The notes below the pieces were generated by a model. It was not told where the DNA came from. It saw nothing but the letters and a program-made list of their open reading frames with translations, and did not search any database. A stretch of 56,358 bases of DNA from JBLHGU01 sp047615875. GTDB taxonomy: Bacteria > Pseudomonadota > Gammaproteobacteria > Arenicellales > CAJQKF01. The translations under genes and the position numbers were made by a program. Below, piece by piece: positions 25,588-34,458 of the stretch. The stretch spans positions 1-56,358 of the forward strand of contig JBLHGU010000008.1 of the NCBI GenBank assembly GCA_047615875.1, read 5' to 3'. How positions within the stretch are numbered: position 1 is the first letter of the stretch; the number at the start of each line of letters is the position of its first letter.

Positions 25588-27903
25588 GTGAGTCCAAAAG
25601 AGTCCAATGCCAAAAAATCCCTGGGTACTGCCGAAATTCATGCAGTAGAAGGTGACCAGTCCGAGCTTGAAACTGAGTCCTCACTAGTCATTGATGAATC
25701 CATTGCGGAGCCTCAAGAGTCCATCCCAGACCCTCAGGTTGCACTTGATCAACTAAAAGAGATAACCGCCAAAGCCAGTCTTCAAACTGAATTAGAAGAC
25801 AGCAACATGGATTTGCAACAGGTCGCCAATGGGTTAATTGGGGTAGCTCGCAGCCGCGCAGTTTTCCCGGCACTGCGCAGTAACGATACTGAACAAAGCT
25901 ACATCAAACGTGCGATTCGAAAGGTCTGGTTATTTAGAATCTCCTGGGCAATCTTCGGATTATTCCTGGCCATCTCCATTGGGGCAATTCTCTATTCTGG
26001 GAATGAACTATACCGAAAGCCCGCCTTAGTCGCCGAACACCATGCATTTCTAGCAGAATATTATTCCGATACACTAATCAACACACATATCCCCATCGAC
26101 GCCAGAGAGCCATCAGTGCCGAACTGGTTATGGTCGAACTTTTCGCCAGGTTGGTATATTGAAGACGCCATTTACTCAAACCGCCTCGACAGTGCCGATA
26201 AGGATATAGAGCTGCTTGGAATGTTGCGAGAGAAAATGGCTATCGCTGTTCGGGAAATAGAACCTGCTTACTCCAACGACAAGATCCAAAACCGTCTACG
26301 CGATCCTAATATTATTTATTTTGGTCGTGATTACGAGAAAAGCCATCGCCGCTATCTAAATCTTGTACTGACAGTACTGGCACTGACGAATGAGGATAAC
26401 CCTAACCCCAATTTGAGTATTGTTTTCAATCCGAAGAAGCGTTCAGAACTAATTCAGAAAATCACGTTGCCTCGCCCCCCAGAGCCGAACGAATTTTATG
26501 ATAGTCGGGTAGTTGCTCTCATCGCAGAGATTGAACAAGATCAACCACTAATTAGTAGTGATGGTGGAATAATTAACCCACAAGAATCCGAAAAGGCCCG
26601 CATGCTGGAAATGCTGGATGACCTTTTCACTGAACTTGATCCGACCGAATTTTTAAACCTTTCTAACAATGGGCTGGGTTCCTTGATGAGAGCACTGCCT
26701 AATGGCTGGGGCAGTACTAACCTGACTCGCGCTTTCTACGAGAATAAGCGAAATCGATTTATCGACTGGCAAATTCTGGAAACTCGATTGCTGATGCTTG
26801 ATCTTATTTTTACTGCTGCAAAGCTACCTCAGGAGCTACCTTTACGCGATCTCTATTTGCATCACATTGGTGGAGAAGGGTTTCAAACTTTGTTCGACAA
26901 ATATCGCAACAAAAAGTTACTTGACGCAGCAATAGATTGGGTTGGAAAAGATATCGTCAGTGAGAATATACTCGGTGATAGAGAAGCACGATTCATTCTT
27001 GAGTTTGCTGATTCCAAGCATCTAAAAGTTGCGGATGGTGATAATGATCGAGCAATCCTCGCGCTTTTTTACAAAGCAGCACGATTTGAAGTGATGTATG
27101 AAAAAGTCGAAAAGTCAGAACAAGCACTAGAAGCACGACCCTACCTTGGCAAACTCGATTTACCAGTAGCGAGCATTGAACCAGATGAAATAAAACCCTG
27201 GGGTTTGTACCACGCCAGGCGCAATGGTTATCGGCACAAGGGATTGGATATTGGCGGAATAATTGGCGAGCCTGTGTTGGCAGTAATGGATGGTGCAATT
27301 ATCCGAGCTGGTTATCAAAAGCGTGGAGCTGGCAATTATGTTGTGTTGAAGCAGGACAACATTGAAGTTACTTATATGCATCTATTGCGTGAGCCCTCCC
27401 GTTCAAATTACAAGCGATTACTAACTCGTGATGAGATGAACGAATTTGGCGACAATCCTCGCAAGGGCTATGAAATCGCCCTGAAACGGTATGCGTCAAT
27501 TGTGCTTGGCAAGAGTATGCAATCGCTTACTGCAAAGGATCTCTCCATTACCGAACTACGTGAGTCCGCATTATTTAACCGGGCTTTGCGAGAAATACGG
27601 GCGGGCAAAAGTCTTAATGTTCGCAAAGGTGAGTCGATTGCCAATATGGGCAAAAGCGGAAATGTAACTTTAAACAGTGCTCGTCCAGAAATGATTTACC
27701 CACATATTCACCTGGAAATTAATGACGGCAGAATAGACCCAATGCAGGTCATTGAAGGCATAGGTTCGCGTTGGTTTGAGATTCGTGATCATCACCTGAA
27801 TCATCCGTTCTATCGCAACTGGCTAAAACAAGCCCATAACTGGAGCTGGTATAGCAAATTTTATCCCAACGGAGCAGTTCCGGACGATAAACGAAAAGGC
27901 TAG
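25588..27903 (+). CDS. Membrane-anchored M23 family metallopeptidase (LytM-like)
   Basis: The 771-residue protein starts with GTG. It has a long acidic cytoplasmic N terminus, one transmembrane helix at about residues 114-136 (LFRISWAIFGLFLAISIGAI), a roughly 400-residue periplasmic helical region with no family I recognise, and a C-terminal M23 domain. Zinc ligands are H550 and D554 in YRHKGLDIGG and H708 in HIHLE (with H706). The spacing between these motifs is about 150 residues, against about 80 in most M23 domains, so an insertion of around 70 residues splits the catalytic fold. It likely cuts or remodels peptidoglycan. It stands alone and ends at a terminator lying inside cfa. Confidence 0.85.
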   Translation: MSPKESNAKKSLGTAEIHAVEGDQSELETESSLVIDESIAEPQESIPDPQVALDQLKEITAKASLQTELEDSNMDLQQVANGLIGVARSRAVFPALRSNDTEQSYIKRAIRKVWLFRISWAIFGLFLAISIGAILYSGNELYRKPALVAEHHAFLAEYYSDTLINTHIPIDAREPSVPNWLWSNFSPGWYIEDAIYSNRLDSADKDIELLGMLREKMAIAVREIEPAYSNDKIQNRLRDPNIIYFGRDYEKSHRRYLNLVLTVLALTNEDNPNPNLSIVFNPKKRSELIQKITLPRPPEPNEFYDSRVVALIAEIEQDQPLISSDGGIINPQESEKARMLEMLDDLFTELDPTEFLNLSNNGLGSLMRALPNGWGSTNLTRAFYENKRNRFIDWQILETRLLMLDLIFTAAKLPQELPLRDLYLHHIGGEGFQTLFDKYRNKKLLDAAIDWVGKDIVSENILGDREARFILEFADSKHLKVADGDNDRAILALFYKAARFEVMYEKVEKSEQALEARPYLGKLDLPVASIEPDEIKPWGLYHARRNGYRHKGLDIGGIIGEPVLAVMDGAIIRAGYQKRGAGNYVVLKQDNIEVTYMHLLREPSRSNYKRLLTRDEMNEFGDNPRKGYEIALKRYASIVLGKSMQSLTAKDLSITELRESALFNRALREIRAGKSLNVRKGESIANMGKSGNVTLNSARPEMIYPHIHLEINDGRIDPMQVIEGIGSRWFEIRDHHLNHPFYRNWLKQAHNWSWYSKFYPNGAVPDDKRKG

Positions 27904-27962
27904 TTATCGAACCAGTTTCAAACTCGTAACCAGTTGGTCCTTTTAAAACTGGCTAGAGCCGA

Positions 27963-29084
27963 TTATCTAACGGTGGCGTATCCCTGTGATACGCCATTTT
28001 TTGAAAGTACAATTTGCCACAGTTGAACATAGCGTGATCTGAACGTCCCTGCACAAACAAGTAGGTAATATCGCCACATGCGATAGAAACGATCACCATA
28101 CTTCTCCCTCAAGCCAGGCCAGCATTCTTCGAAGTTTTCATTCCAGGCCATCAAAGTTCGATCGTAATCTGCACCAAAGTTATGCCAGTCTTCCATAACA
28201 AATAGCTTTTCGATTGCCCTGCCAATATGTGTAATGGATGGAATCATGGAATTGGGAAAGATGTATCTATTAATCCATGGATCACCATTTTTCACGCTAA
28301 ACATATGACCAATAGTATGCAGTAGAAAAATACCCTCTTCCTTCAAACAGTCGTGAGCTTTATTAAAATAGGTTTGATAGTTTTTATTGCCAACATGCTC
28401 AAACATACCTAATGAAACGATGTGATCGAACTTTTCATTAACTTCACGATAGTCCTGCAAACGAATTTCTACGGGTAACCCTTCACATCGACGCCGGGCG
28501 AGCTCCGCCTGTTCTTTCGAAACGGTTACACCAATTATTTCTGCACCGTATTCTCGCGCAGCAAATTCCGCGAAAGAGCCCCATCCACATCCGATATCTA
28601 GAACACGCTGCTTCGGCTGCAAATTAATTTTACGGCATACCAGATCAAGCTTATTGGTTTGCGCAGCATCCAGGTTGTCTGCCTGATGCCAATAGCCACA
28701 GGTATAAACCATACGGGGATCAAGCATGGCTTCATATAAATCATTACCTAAATCATAATGATGTTCACCGACCTGAAAAGCACGCTGTGTGGACTGCAAA
28801 TTCAATAATCTAGACTTAATGTATTCCGACAATAAGTTAAATTTTGAATCGAGGCTATTTCTATAGTCACTGCGATGCACTTTATCTATCATGACATCTA
28901 GCTGGTCGCAATCCCACCAACGATCCATATAGGACTCACCAATACCCAGCGTGCCGCGACCCAGCGCTGACGCCAGAGCACGTTCATCATGCAGTTTAAT
29001 GTCCCACGGACGGGCTCCATCCAACCTTACATCTGCACTTTGCAGAATATTTTCTATCTCCTGAATCTTTTTCTTTTCAACCAT
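27963..29084 (-). CDS. cfa: Cyclopropane-fatty-acyl-phospholipid synthase
   Basis: Cfa transfers a methylene group from S-adenosylmethionine to double bonds of membrane phospholipid acyl chains. The N-terminal lipid-binding domain includes GIGESYMDRWWDCDQLD; the SAM-binding motif is VLDIGCGWGSFAEFAA near residue 165, and FEHVGNKNY and the C-terminal CAGTFRSRYVQLWQ match the family. I use ATG 29084 (373 residues, E. coli 382); a TTG two codons upstream is possible. The last codons coincide with the terminator of the convergent M23 gene. No ribosome-binding site is obvious. Confidence 0.95.
   Translation of the reverse strand: MVEKKKIQEIENILQSADVRLDGARPWDIKLHDERALASALGRGTLGIGESYMDRWWDCDQLDVMIDKVHRSDYRNSLDSKFNLLSEYIKSRLLNLQSTQRAFQVGEHHYDLGNDLYEAMLDPRMVYTCGYWHQADNLDAAQTNKLDLVCRKINLQPKQRVLDIGCGWGSFAEFAAREYGAEIIGVTVSKEQAELARRRCEGLPVEIRLQDYREVNEKFDHIVSLGMFEHVGNKNYQTYFNKAHDCLKEEGIFLLHTIGHMFSVKNGDPWINRYIFPNSMIPSITHIGRAIEKLFVMEDWHNFGADYDRTLMAWNENFEECWPGLREKYGDRFYRMWRYYLLVCAGTFRSRYVQLWQIVLSKNGVSQGYATVR
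27974..28002 (+). terminator. Rho-independent terminator of the M23 gene, inside the 3' end of cfa
   Basis: A 9-base-pair perfect stem TGGCGTATC / GATACGCCA with a 5-base loop is followed by six T on the plus strand. It lies about 70 bases after the M23 stop and doubles as the last codons of cfa on the other strand. Confidence 0.85.
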
Positions 29085-29175
29085 AAGCAACTAGAAAAAA
29101 CAACAAAAGGAAAACCAATCATACGATCAAATTCGAATCAAATCCAGTTTTCAAAAAATTCTCCACCCAAAGCTG

Positions 29176-30603
29176 TTACGCTCTAATGCCCCCAGATGTA
29201 AAATCCTGTAAGGTCTCCCAGAGCTTTTCAAGATGTTCTTTTTTGGTATTCTCAACGCCAACTGATACCCGAACCATCCAACCGTCGTCCAGCTTCGATG
29301 GACTCATAAATGCAATTCCGGACTGATTTATCGCTTGTACCCAATTTAGGGTGTAATCGTCGAGTCTCTGCCCGGTTAGACCTGGCGGAACGTGCCGAAT
29401 ACAAACAGTTTGCAAGCGTACCGGCGCCACAACCTGCCACTCAGAATCTGCATCCACTATCTTGGCAAACCAATGAGCATTCTCAAGATCCCTCCTGAGC
29501 CTTGAACGGATTGAGTCTAAACCGTCGAGCCGTAAATGAAACCATATTTTCAAAGCTCTAAAACGTCTTCCTAGAGGGATCCCCCAATCCCGGTACTGGG
29601 TTACCTCTCCATCTACATTAGATCGTAAATAGCTTGGATTAGTGGACATTACACGAATAAGGTGCTCAACATTCCGAACATAAAATAGTGCACAGTCCAG
29701 GATAGTTCCCATCCATTTGTGTGGATTCCAGGATAATGAATCTGCTCCCTCAATCCCACTCCACAGATGCCGACACTCGGGTAGCAACATTGCAGATCCT
29801 GACATAGCAGCATCTACATGAACCCAAATACCATGCGCACTAGCTATTGAAACAATCTCGTTCAACGGATCAAAGGCCGTTACCCCAGTAGAACCAATTG
29901 AGGCTATTACGATGCAGGGCAGACACCCATTCTGCTTATCCGATTCAATCACCTCCCGTAGCGCACTGACTGACATATCTCGGGATACTGGGTCGACCGC
30001 AATATTTCGAATATTGTCTGCACCAAAGCCAGCTAGTAATGCGGCCTTACGAACCGATGAATGCGCCTCAGAAGTTGTGTAAACAATCAAAGCTTGATCA
30101 AATGACTGCAAACCACCCCTGGCTTCCGAGTAGTCACTACTCCTCTCCCTGGCCAGCATTAACGCAGTAACACAGGCTGTAGACGCAGTATCATGGATAG
30201 TGCCTTCCCATTGGTCAGACAAACCGGTTTCTTGGCGCAGCCAGTCACACACTACTTCCTCAACCTCTGTCAAAGCCGGGCAACTTTCCCAGGAAATGCC
30301 CAGTGAACCAAGCCCAGAACTTGCTATATCACCTAAAACCGAAGACAAACTTGCGTTGGAAGGAAACCAACCAAAATGCATAGGGTGTTGTACCTGAGTA
30401 GTCCCCGGCACAACTACCGAACCAAGATCCGCCAAAACCTCATCAAAAGACTCCGGTTGCTGTGGTGCCACAGCTGGCAGCTTCCCTTTAACTTCGCCCG
30501 GTTTCACCTGTGCTCGCACTGGCAATTGATCTATTCCGGCACGAAAATCCGCTATCCAATCAATCAGTTCATGGCCCGCTGCCCGAAACTCTTCAGGATT
30601 CAT
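29176..30603 (-). CDS. PLP-dependent decarboxylase, aromatic-L-amino-acid decarboxylase family (group II)
   Basis: Group II decarboxylases remove CO2 from aromatic amino acids, glutamate, diaminobutyrate or similar, using pyridoxal phosphate. The PLP lysine is K296 in SWNPHKWMG, the ring-stacking histidine is H181 in SEAHSSV, and the PLP-nitrogen aspartate is D264 in VHVDAAMSGSA. HFGWFPSNAS and the overall 475-residue length place it in the AADC/tyrosine-decarboxylase branch. The substrate cannot be read from sequence; some bacterial members act as phenylacetaldehyde synthases or bind indolic acids. It is alone on its strand, between cfa and tRNA-Arg. Confidence 0.88.
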   Translation of the reverse strand: MNPEEFRAAGHELIDWIADFRAGIDQLPVRAQVKPGEVKGKLPAVAPQQPESFDEVLADLGSVVVPGTTQVQHPMHFGWFPSNASLSSVLGDIASSGLGSLGISWESCPALTEVEEVVCDWLRQETGLSDQWEGTIHDTASTACVTALMLARERSSDYSEARGGLQSFDQALIVYTTSEAHSSVRKAALLAGFGADNIRNIAVDPVSRDMSVSALREVIESDKQNGCLPCIVIASIGSTGVTAFDPLNEIVSIASAHGIWVHVDAAMSGSAMLLPECRHLWSGIEGADSLSWNPHKWMGTILDCALFYVRNVEHLIRVMSTNPSYLRSNVDGEVTQYRDWGIPLGRRFRALKIWFHLRLDGLDSIRSRLRRDLENAHWFAKIVDADSEWQVVAPVRLQTVCIRHVPPGLTGQRLDDYTLNWVQAINQSGIAFMSPSKLDDGWMVRVSVGVENTKKEHLEKLWETLQDFTSGGIRA

Positions 30604-30669
30604 TTAATTCACCACACATATGATTTATTTCGTATGAATATATTTTATATTTGCATATACATCTACAAC

Positions 30670-30698
30670 TTAATCCCAATGCGCCTTTCTGCTATTAT
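30670..30698 (+). promoter_or_regulatory. Likely promoter of tRNA-Arg
   Basis: TTAATC (30670-30675), 17 bases, TATTAT (30693-30698), ending 10 bases before the mature tRNA 5' end. The -35 match is only moderate. Confidence 0.5.
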
Positions 30699-30708
30699 TC
30701 GCTCCCCT

Positions 30709-30785
30709 GCCCCGGTAGCTCAGTTGGATAGAGCGTCCGCCTCCTAAGCGGAAGGTCACAGGTTCGAATCCTGTTCGGGGCGCCA
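30709..30785 (+). tRNA. tRNA-Arg(CCU)
   Basis: A 77-base cloverleaf with acceptor GCCCCGG/TCGGGGC, anticodon loop CTCCTAA (anticodon CCU), T loop TTCGAAT and encoded CCA. It has no intron. Decayed genes start about 220 bases downstream; I found no duplicated tRNA 3' end that would mark an integration site. Confidence 0.97.
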
Positions 30786-31007
30786 AAACCCAAATTATTC
30801 ACCTTTATCTTAACCAATAACACATTTGCACACCTAAGCGGTCATCCCAGGCAAGCCTTAACTATCCCACCAGGCTTTGAGGCTTGTCGACGGTAAAACA
30901 TAAAAATACTAAATTGTGTGGCGCAAAACTTTGGTGAATAATGCCGGCATATAAAATAGTCAAATAAATCCAACTTCGTGGCTGATCACTAGAGCCACAA
31001 TAATTTC

Positions 31008-31722
31008 CCAACCGACATCTTTGACATAGCCATTATCGGCACCAGAGTGGTCGGTTGTGCGGTGGTCCTGCGCTTCTCAATCGAAGGTGTCATAGTTCAC
31101 GTGCTGGAAAAGACCGTTGATATACTGGATGGTGCGAGCAAGGCTAATAGCGCTATATTAAAGACTGGCTTTGATTCCCCTCCCTCGGGCACCCAGGAAA
31201 ATCGTTGCATAGTTGACAGATTAGAGGCGCCATGGTCCTTGCCTGGAATGAAGTACAGGAAGCGAGCATGAACGGAATCCTGCAGCACGCCAGAAATAAT
31301 GGTGTCAATAACGCCACATCGGTAAGCTTGAAACAAATTTTAGAACGTGAGCCAGAATTTAGTTCTTCTATGCTGGCAGGTGTTTTTATTCCCGGAGAAT
31401 CGTTAATTGATCCATGGATATTTGTTGCAAGCCATACACCATGGCGCGTATCTGGCTCGACAGTGTGAAGTTTTAGACCGTAAGTTCGATGGTAGCCAAT
31501 GTCCATTGGCAATTTCTCAAGGCCCAGTAAAAACCCGGCAGCTCATCAATTGTGCTGGCCTTTTACTGATCAGAAGCTTCTTGGGCACTCAGAGTTTGAA
31601 ATTAAACCCAGAAAAGGGTCGTTTTAGTATGCGCTACAATCTTCGGCAACCTGCTAGTTGGCCCAATCGCAGAGGAGCAAAATAGTCCTGTACACACCGA
31701 GGTCAATTTTGGCGATCGATAA
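31008..31722 (+). pseudogene. Decayed FAD-dependent oxidoreductase (LhgO/GlpA-like)
   Basis: Translation in shifting frames gives a recognisable flavoprotein: DIAIIGTRVVGCAVVLRFS (Rossmann, GAGVVG altered to GTRVVG), VLEKTVDILDGASKANSA, LVLAWNEVQEASMNGIL, GVFIPGESLIDPW, QLINCAGL and FGNLLVGPIAEEQNSPVH. These match in order the N-terminal two thirds of NAD(P)/FAD oxidoreductases of the glycerol-3-phosphate dehydrogenase/2-hydroxyglutarate oxidase type. At least three frame changes, large deletions and no C-terminal domain show it is dead. It lies in the gene-poor region after tRNA-Arg. Confidence 0.8.
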
Positions 31723-31821
31723 TTTTTCAGAATGTAGGAAGTTTAAAACACAGGCAATAATATCTGATAGGTCTATATTCCTAAATAGGCTTTTTAACCT
31801 GTTCATTTTAAAGAGCGGTAT

Positions 31822-32444
31822 TCATACCCAAACGGCCAGCAACCCCATTTCTTTCATGTGTTTAATTAGCACATTATTGTTATCAGCCAACCAGCCGACA
31901 ACATTACCATATTCCTGAATTCGCGTTTTACCATCAGTTACCAACCATCTACCGACAGGGTGTTGTCCAGTCCCCATAACTCGCTGCCCCACCAATCACC
32001 ACCGCCAAATAACAAATTCCTGCTTATTACTTTTCATGGCAGCCAGCACATCAGCCCCTTCTATACCACCGTCGGTTTGTGCCGCTTCAATCCAATTTAA
32101 TACGATGATCGGATACTCCCATGAAATTTCTGACCAGTCATTGGGATGGTCTTTACGGAATGCGACATCAAGCCCACCTGGATCAGGAAAGTTTATTCCT
32201 TCTTCAGTTAACTTTTGATCGTCGAAATCCGGGAACTGAGAAATCGTATCATTAACAAAATCCACACTGGTTTTGGCAATAATTTCATCATAATAGTCCA
32301 GGGTGCATAGTCACCATTCATCGGGATGTTCCTGCCCAAGTTTACGGTCTAATTTGCAGCGTGGCTGATTCCCGGTATCACGCTGCCCAGGGTGACGCCG
32401 CCAATGCCAACAGCAGATTTACTTAGAAATTCTCTTCGATTCAT
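31822..32444 (-). pseudogene. Decayed ABC solute-binding protein (branched-chain amino acid type) with Tat signal
   Basis: From ATG 32444 the frame reads MNRREFLSKSAVGIGGVTLG, a twin-arginine-like export signal, then stops early. Downstream, in other frames, are the C-terminal parts of a LivK-like binding protein: VDFVNDTISQFPDFDDQ, IIVLNWIEAAQTDGGIEGADVLAAMK, WWGSELWGLDNTLS, GRWLVTDGKTRIQEYGNVVGWL and VLIKHMKEMGLL. The full protein would be near 400 residues or more, so the middle is deleted and several frameshifts exist. It suggests that an uptake system once stood beside the catabolic island and was lost. Confidence 0.8.
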
Positions 32445-33022
32445 ACTACTTCTAGGATTCTTAAGAAATATATTTTTTCAGTCATTTGTCGAGCCTCTAT
32501 TATCAGTGTTCTGTTAAATATTCTTTGTGTAGTATCAGCTTATACATATTCGTAAACTTTCAGCTTTAATGAAAATGCCGTATAAGAAACGAGCATCAAC
32601 GTTTCTTACCATCGCTGTTGCTGATTTAATGCGAACTCAAAATTTAGTTCTAACTAATTGAAGTGTAGTTTCTCAGGAAACCGGGCTTTTGGATTTACCA
32701 ACAAAAGAGTACTCCTTTTAGTGTTTGAATTTGCATTTTGGTGAGAACAAGCCTATTCGAACATAATATCGTTTTGGAAAGGTAAGATTTTATTCACGGT
32801 CATATAACAAACCCGCTCAGCTTCGAAGATTGAATAGGGAAATACAAAAACTAGCTAAACTACTTTTACTACCAAACCGGAGTACTTCTTCAAGACAAGT
32901 GTGCAACTAATATTTCAGTTGTAGTATCCTGCCTCACCTGCGTATGCAGGTTGTTATCTTATTATGCAATGACAAGTATTGCTTTTTTAAAATTAAAATT
33001 TAAAACGCATCAGGAGAAAACC
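32445..33022. other. Intergenic region with inverted repeats upstream of the GcvT-like gene
   Basis: No gene is visible in this AT-rich stretch. It holds a perfect 9-base inverted repeat TAAGAAACG-8-CGTTTCTTA (32583-32608) and a 6-base one ACCTGC-4-GCAGGT (32936-32951), both possible regulator sites. The strong ribosome-binding site CAGGAG precedes the ATG at 33023. I could not place a convincing -35/-10 pair. Confidence 0.4.
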
Positions 33023-34126
33023 ATGGCAAGTCCAAGACAATCGATACTCGCTTCCAGACATAAAGCACTAGGCTCCGACCTTGGGGATTGGAATGATATG
33101 GATGTAGCATGGTCCTATAACCAAGATGTCAACGAAGAGCATTTAGCTGTTCGTAATACTGCCGGATTATTTGATGTTTCAGGGCTCAAAAAAATTCACA
33201 TAACAGGTCCTGATGCTGTAGCAGTAGCTGATCATGTGATTACACGGGATCTAACGGAAATTCCACATGGCAAATCGGTTTATGCGCTAATTCTTAACGA
33301 AGAGGGTCGTTTTACTGATGATTGTATTGTCTACAATATTGCGCCGAATCATCTGTTTTTTGTACATGGTGGTGGTACCGCAATGGAACAACTTCAAAAG
33401 TCGGCCGAAGGTAAAGATGTAGACATACAATTTGATGACAATATTCATAATATATCTTGTCAGGGCCCAAAGTCTTTAGATGTTTTAAATCCACATACGC
33501 CTTTTGACTTAGAAAGTCTGAAATACTTTCACCAGGTTTCAACTACACTCTTCGGCCATTCTTGTATGATTTCCCGTACTGGGTTTTCTGGGGAGAGGGG
33601 TTATGAGATTTTTGTAAAAGGTGAATATGCGGGGGATATTTGGGACAAAGCATTAGCGACCGGTAAAGAGCATGGCCTTATGGCTTGCTCATTTAATGCA
33701 CTTGATCAAAACCGAGTCGAAGCTGCACTACTTTTTTATCCGTTTGATATGAATGAAGAGCATAGCGCATGGGAAACCGGATTGCATTTTGCGGTCTCTA
33801 AAAATAAAAAGGCTGATTATCGCGGCAAAGAGGCGTCGAATAATTTAATTGGCAAGGACAAAATTCGATGTTACGGCATTGAATGCGACTACGAAACTGC
33901 TGTAGATGAAGATGCTGAATTATTCCAAGGGGACAAGAAAGTAGGAGTTGTCACTGCACCAGCCTTTTCACCTGTATTAAAAAAATCATTGGCGCTAGTA
34001 CGCATTGATACGAAGTTGGCAATCCCCGGACTGGAAGTTGAAGTTCGCGGGCCCAACATTACGTGCAAAGCCACAACCCATGATCTGCCGTATTACGATC
34101 CGAAAAAAGATAGGCGAACTACATAG
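33023..34126 (+). CDS. GcvT/DmdA-family folate-dependent aminomethyl- or methyltransferase
   Basis: The family takes methyl or aminomethyl groups from small substrates (glycine, dimethylglycine, DMSP) onto tetrahydrofolate. The 367-residue form from ATG 33023 (AGGAG ribosome-binding site 7 bases upstream) reads MASPRQSILASRHKALG and carries AGLFDVSGLKKIHITGPDA, TGFSGERGYEIFV and the C-terminal VGVVTAPAFSPVLKKSLALVRID. These are typical of the GCV_T and GCV_T_C domains. No other glycine-cleavage genes are near, so this is not the system T protein but a stand-alone demethylase-like member; DMSP demethylase is one candidate among several. It ends at a hairpin. Confidence 0.82.
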   Translation: MASPRQSILASRHKALGSDLGDWNDMDVAWSYNQDVNEEHLAVRNTAGLFDVSGLKKIHITGPDAVAVADHVITRDLTEIPHGKSVYALILNEEGRFTDDCIVYNIAPNHLFFVHGGGTAMEQLQKSAEGKDVDIQFDDNIHNISCQGPKSLDVLNPHTPFDLESLKYFHQVSTTLFGHSCMISRTGFSGERGYEIFVKGEYAGDIWDKALATGKEHGLMACSFNALDQNRVEAALLFYPFDMNEEHSAWETGLHFAVSKNKKADYRGKEASNNLIGKDKIRCYGIECDYETAVDEDAELFQGDKKVGVVTAPAFSPVLKKSLALVRIDTKLAIPGLEVEVRGPNITCKATTHDLPYYDPKKDRRTT

Positions 34127-34146
34127 AGATTTATTTGACCTATAAA

Positions 34147-34172
34147 GGCACACCAACCTTTACTGGTGTGCC
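34147..34172 (+). terminator. Terminator-like hairpin after the GcvT-like gene
   Basis: A 9-base-pair perfect stem GGCACACCA / TGGTGTGCC with an 8-base loop lies 20 bases after the stop codon and is followed by CTTTAGAT, a weak T tract; three A before the stem allow some extension. Confidence 0.6.
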
Positions 34173-34458
34173 CTTTAGATAGAGAATTGGATTCAGTTGC
34201 TGGTTGATTAACCCCAATCCCTATTTTGCCAAGTCCTGAGAAACACTTTGCGCCGTGATATTTTCCAAAGCCTATAACTGAACTCACAGCGATTGGCACC
34301 GCACAACTGGCTGGAGCGACCGGAATCGAATCAGTACATTTTAATCGTGAATTAGTGCATTACTAACCTTAATCTTCTTCAATAAATCATCTTGAGCGCA
34401 TTATCAAAGCGGTAGAGCTTTGCAAAGACTGGCGGTCATAACACGACTAGATAGCATT
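34173..34458. other. Spacer between the GcvT-like gene and the flavin oxidase
   Basis: I see no intact gene, RNA or strong repeat here. A short stretch (34290-34365) reads like old coding sequence (AIGTAQLAGATGIESVHF in one frame) but is too short to identify. Confidence 0.3.

Noticed and set aside
30709..33022. Integrated mobile element downstream of tRNA-Arg
   Set aside because: No integrase, transposase, or repeated tRNA 3' end is visible; the content is decayed metabolic genes.
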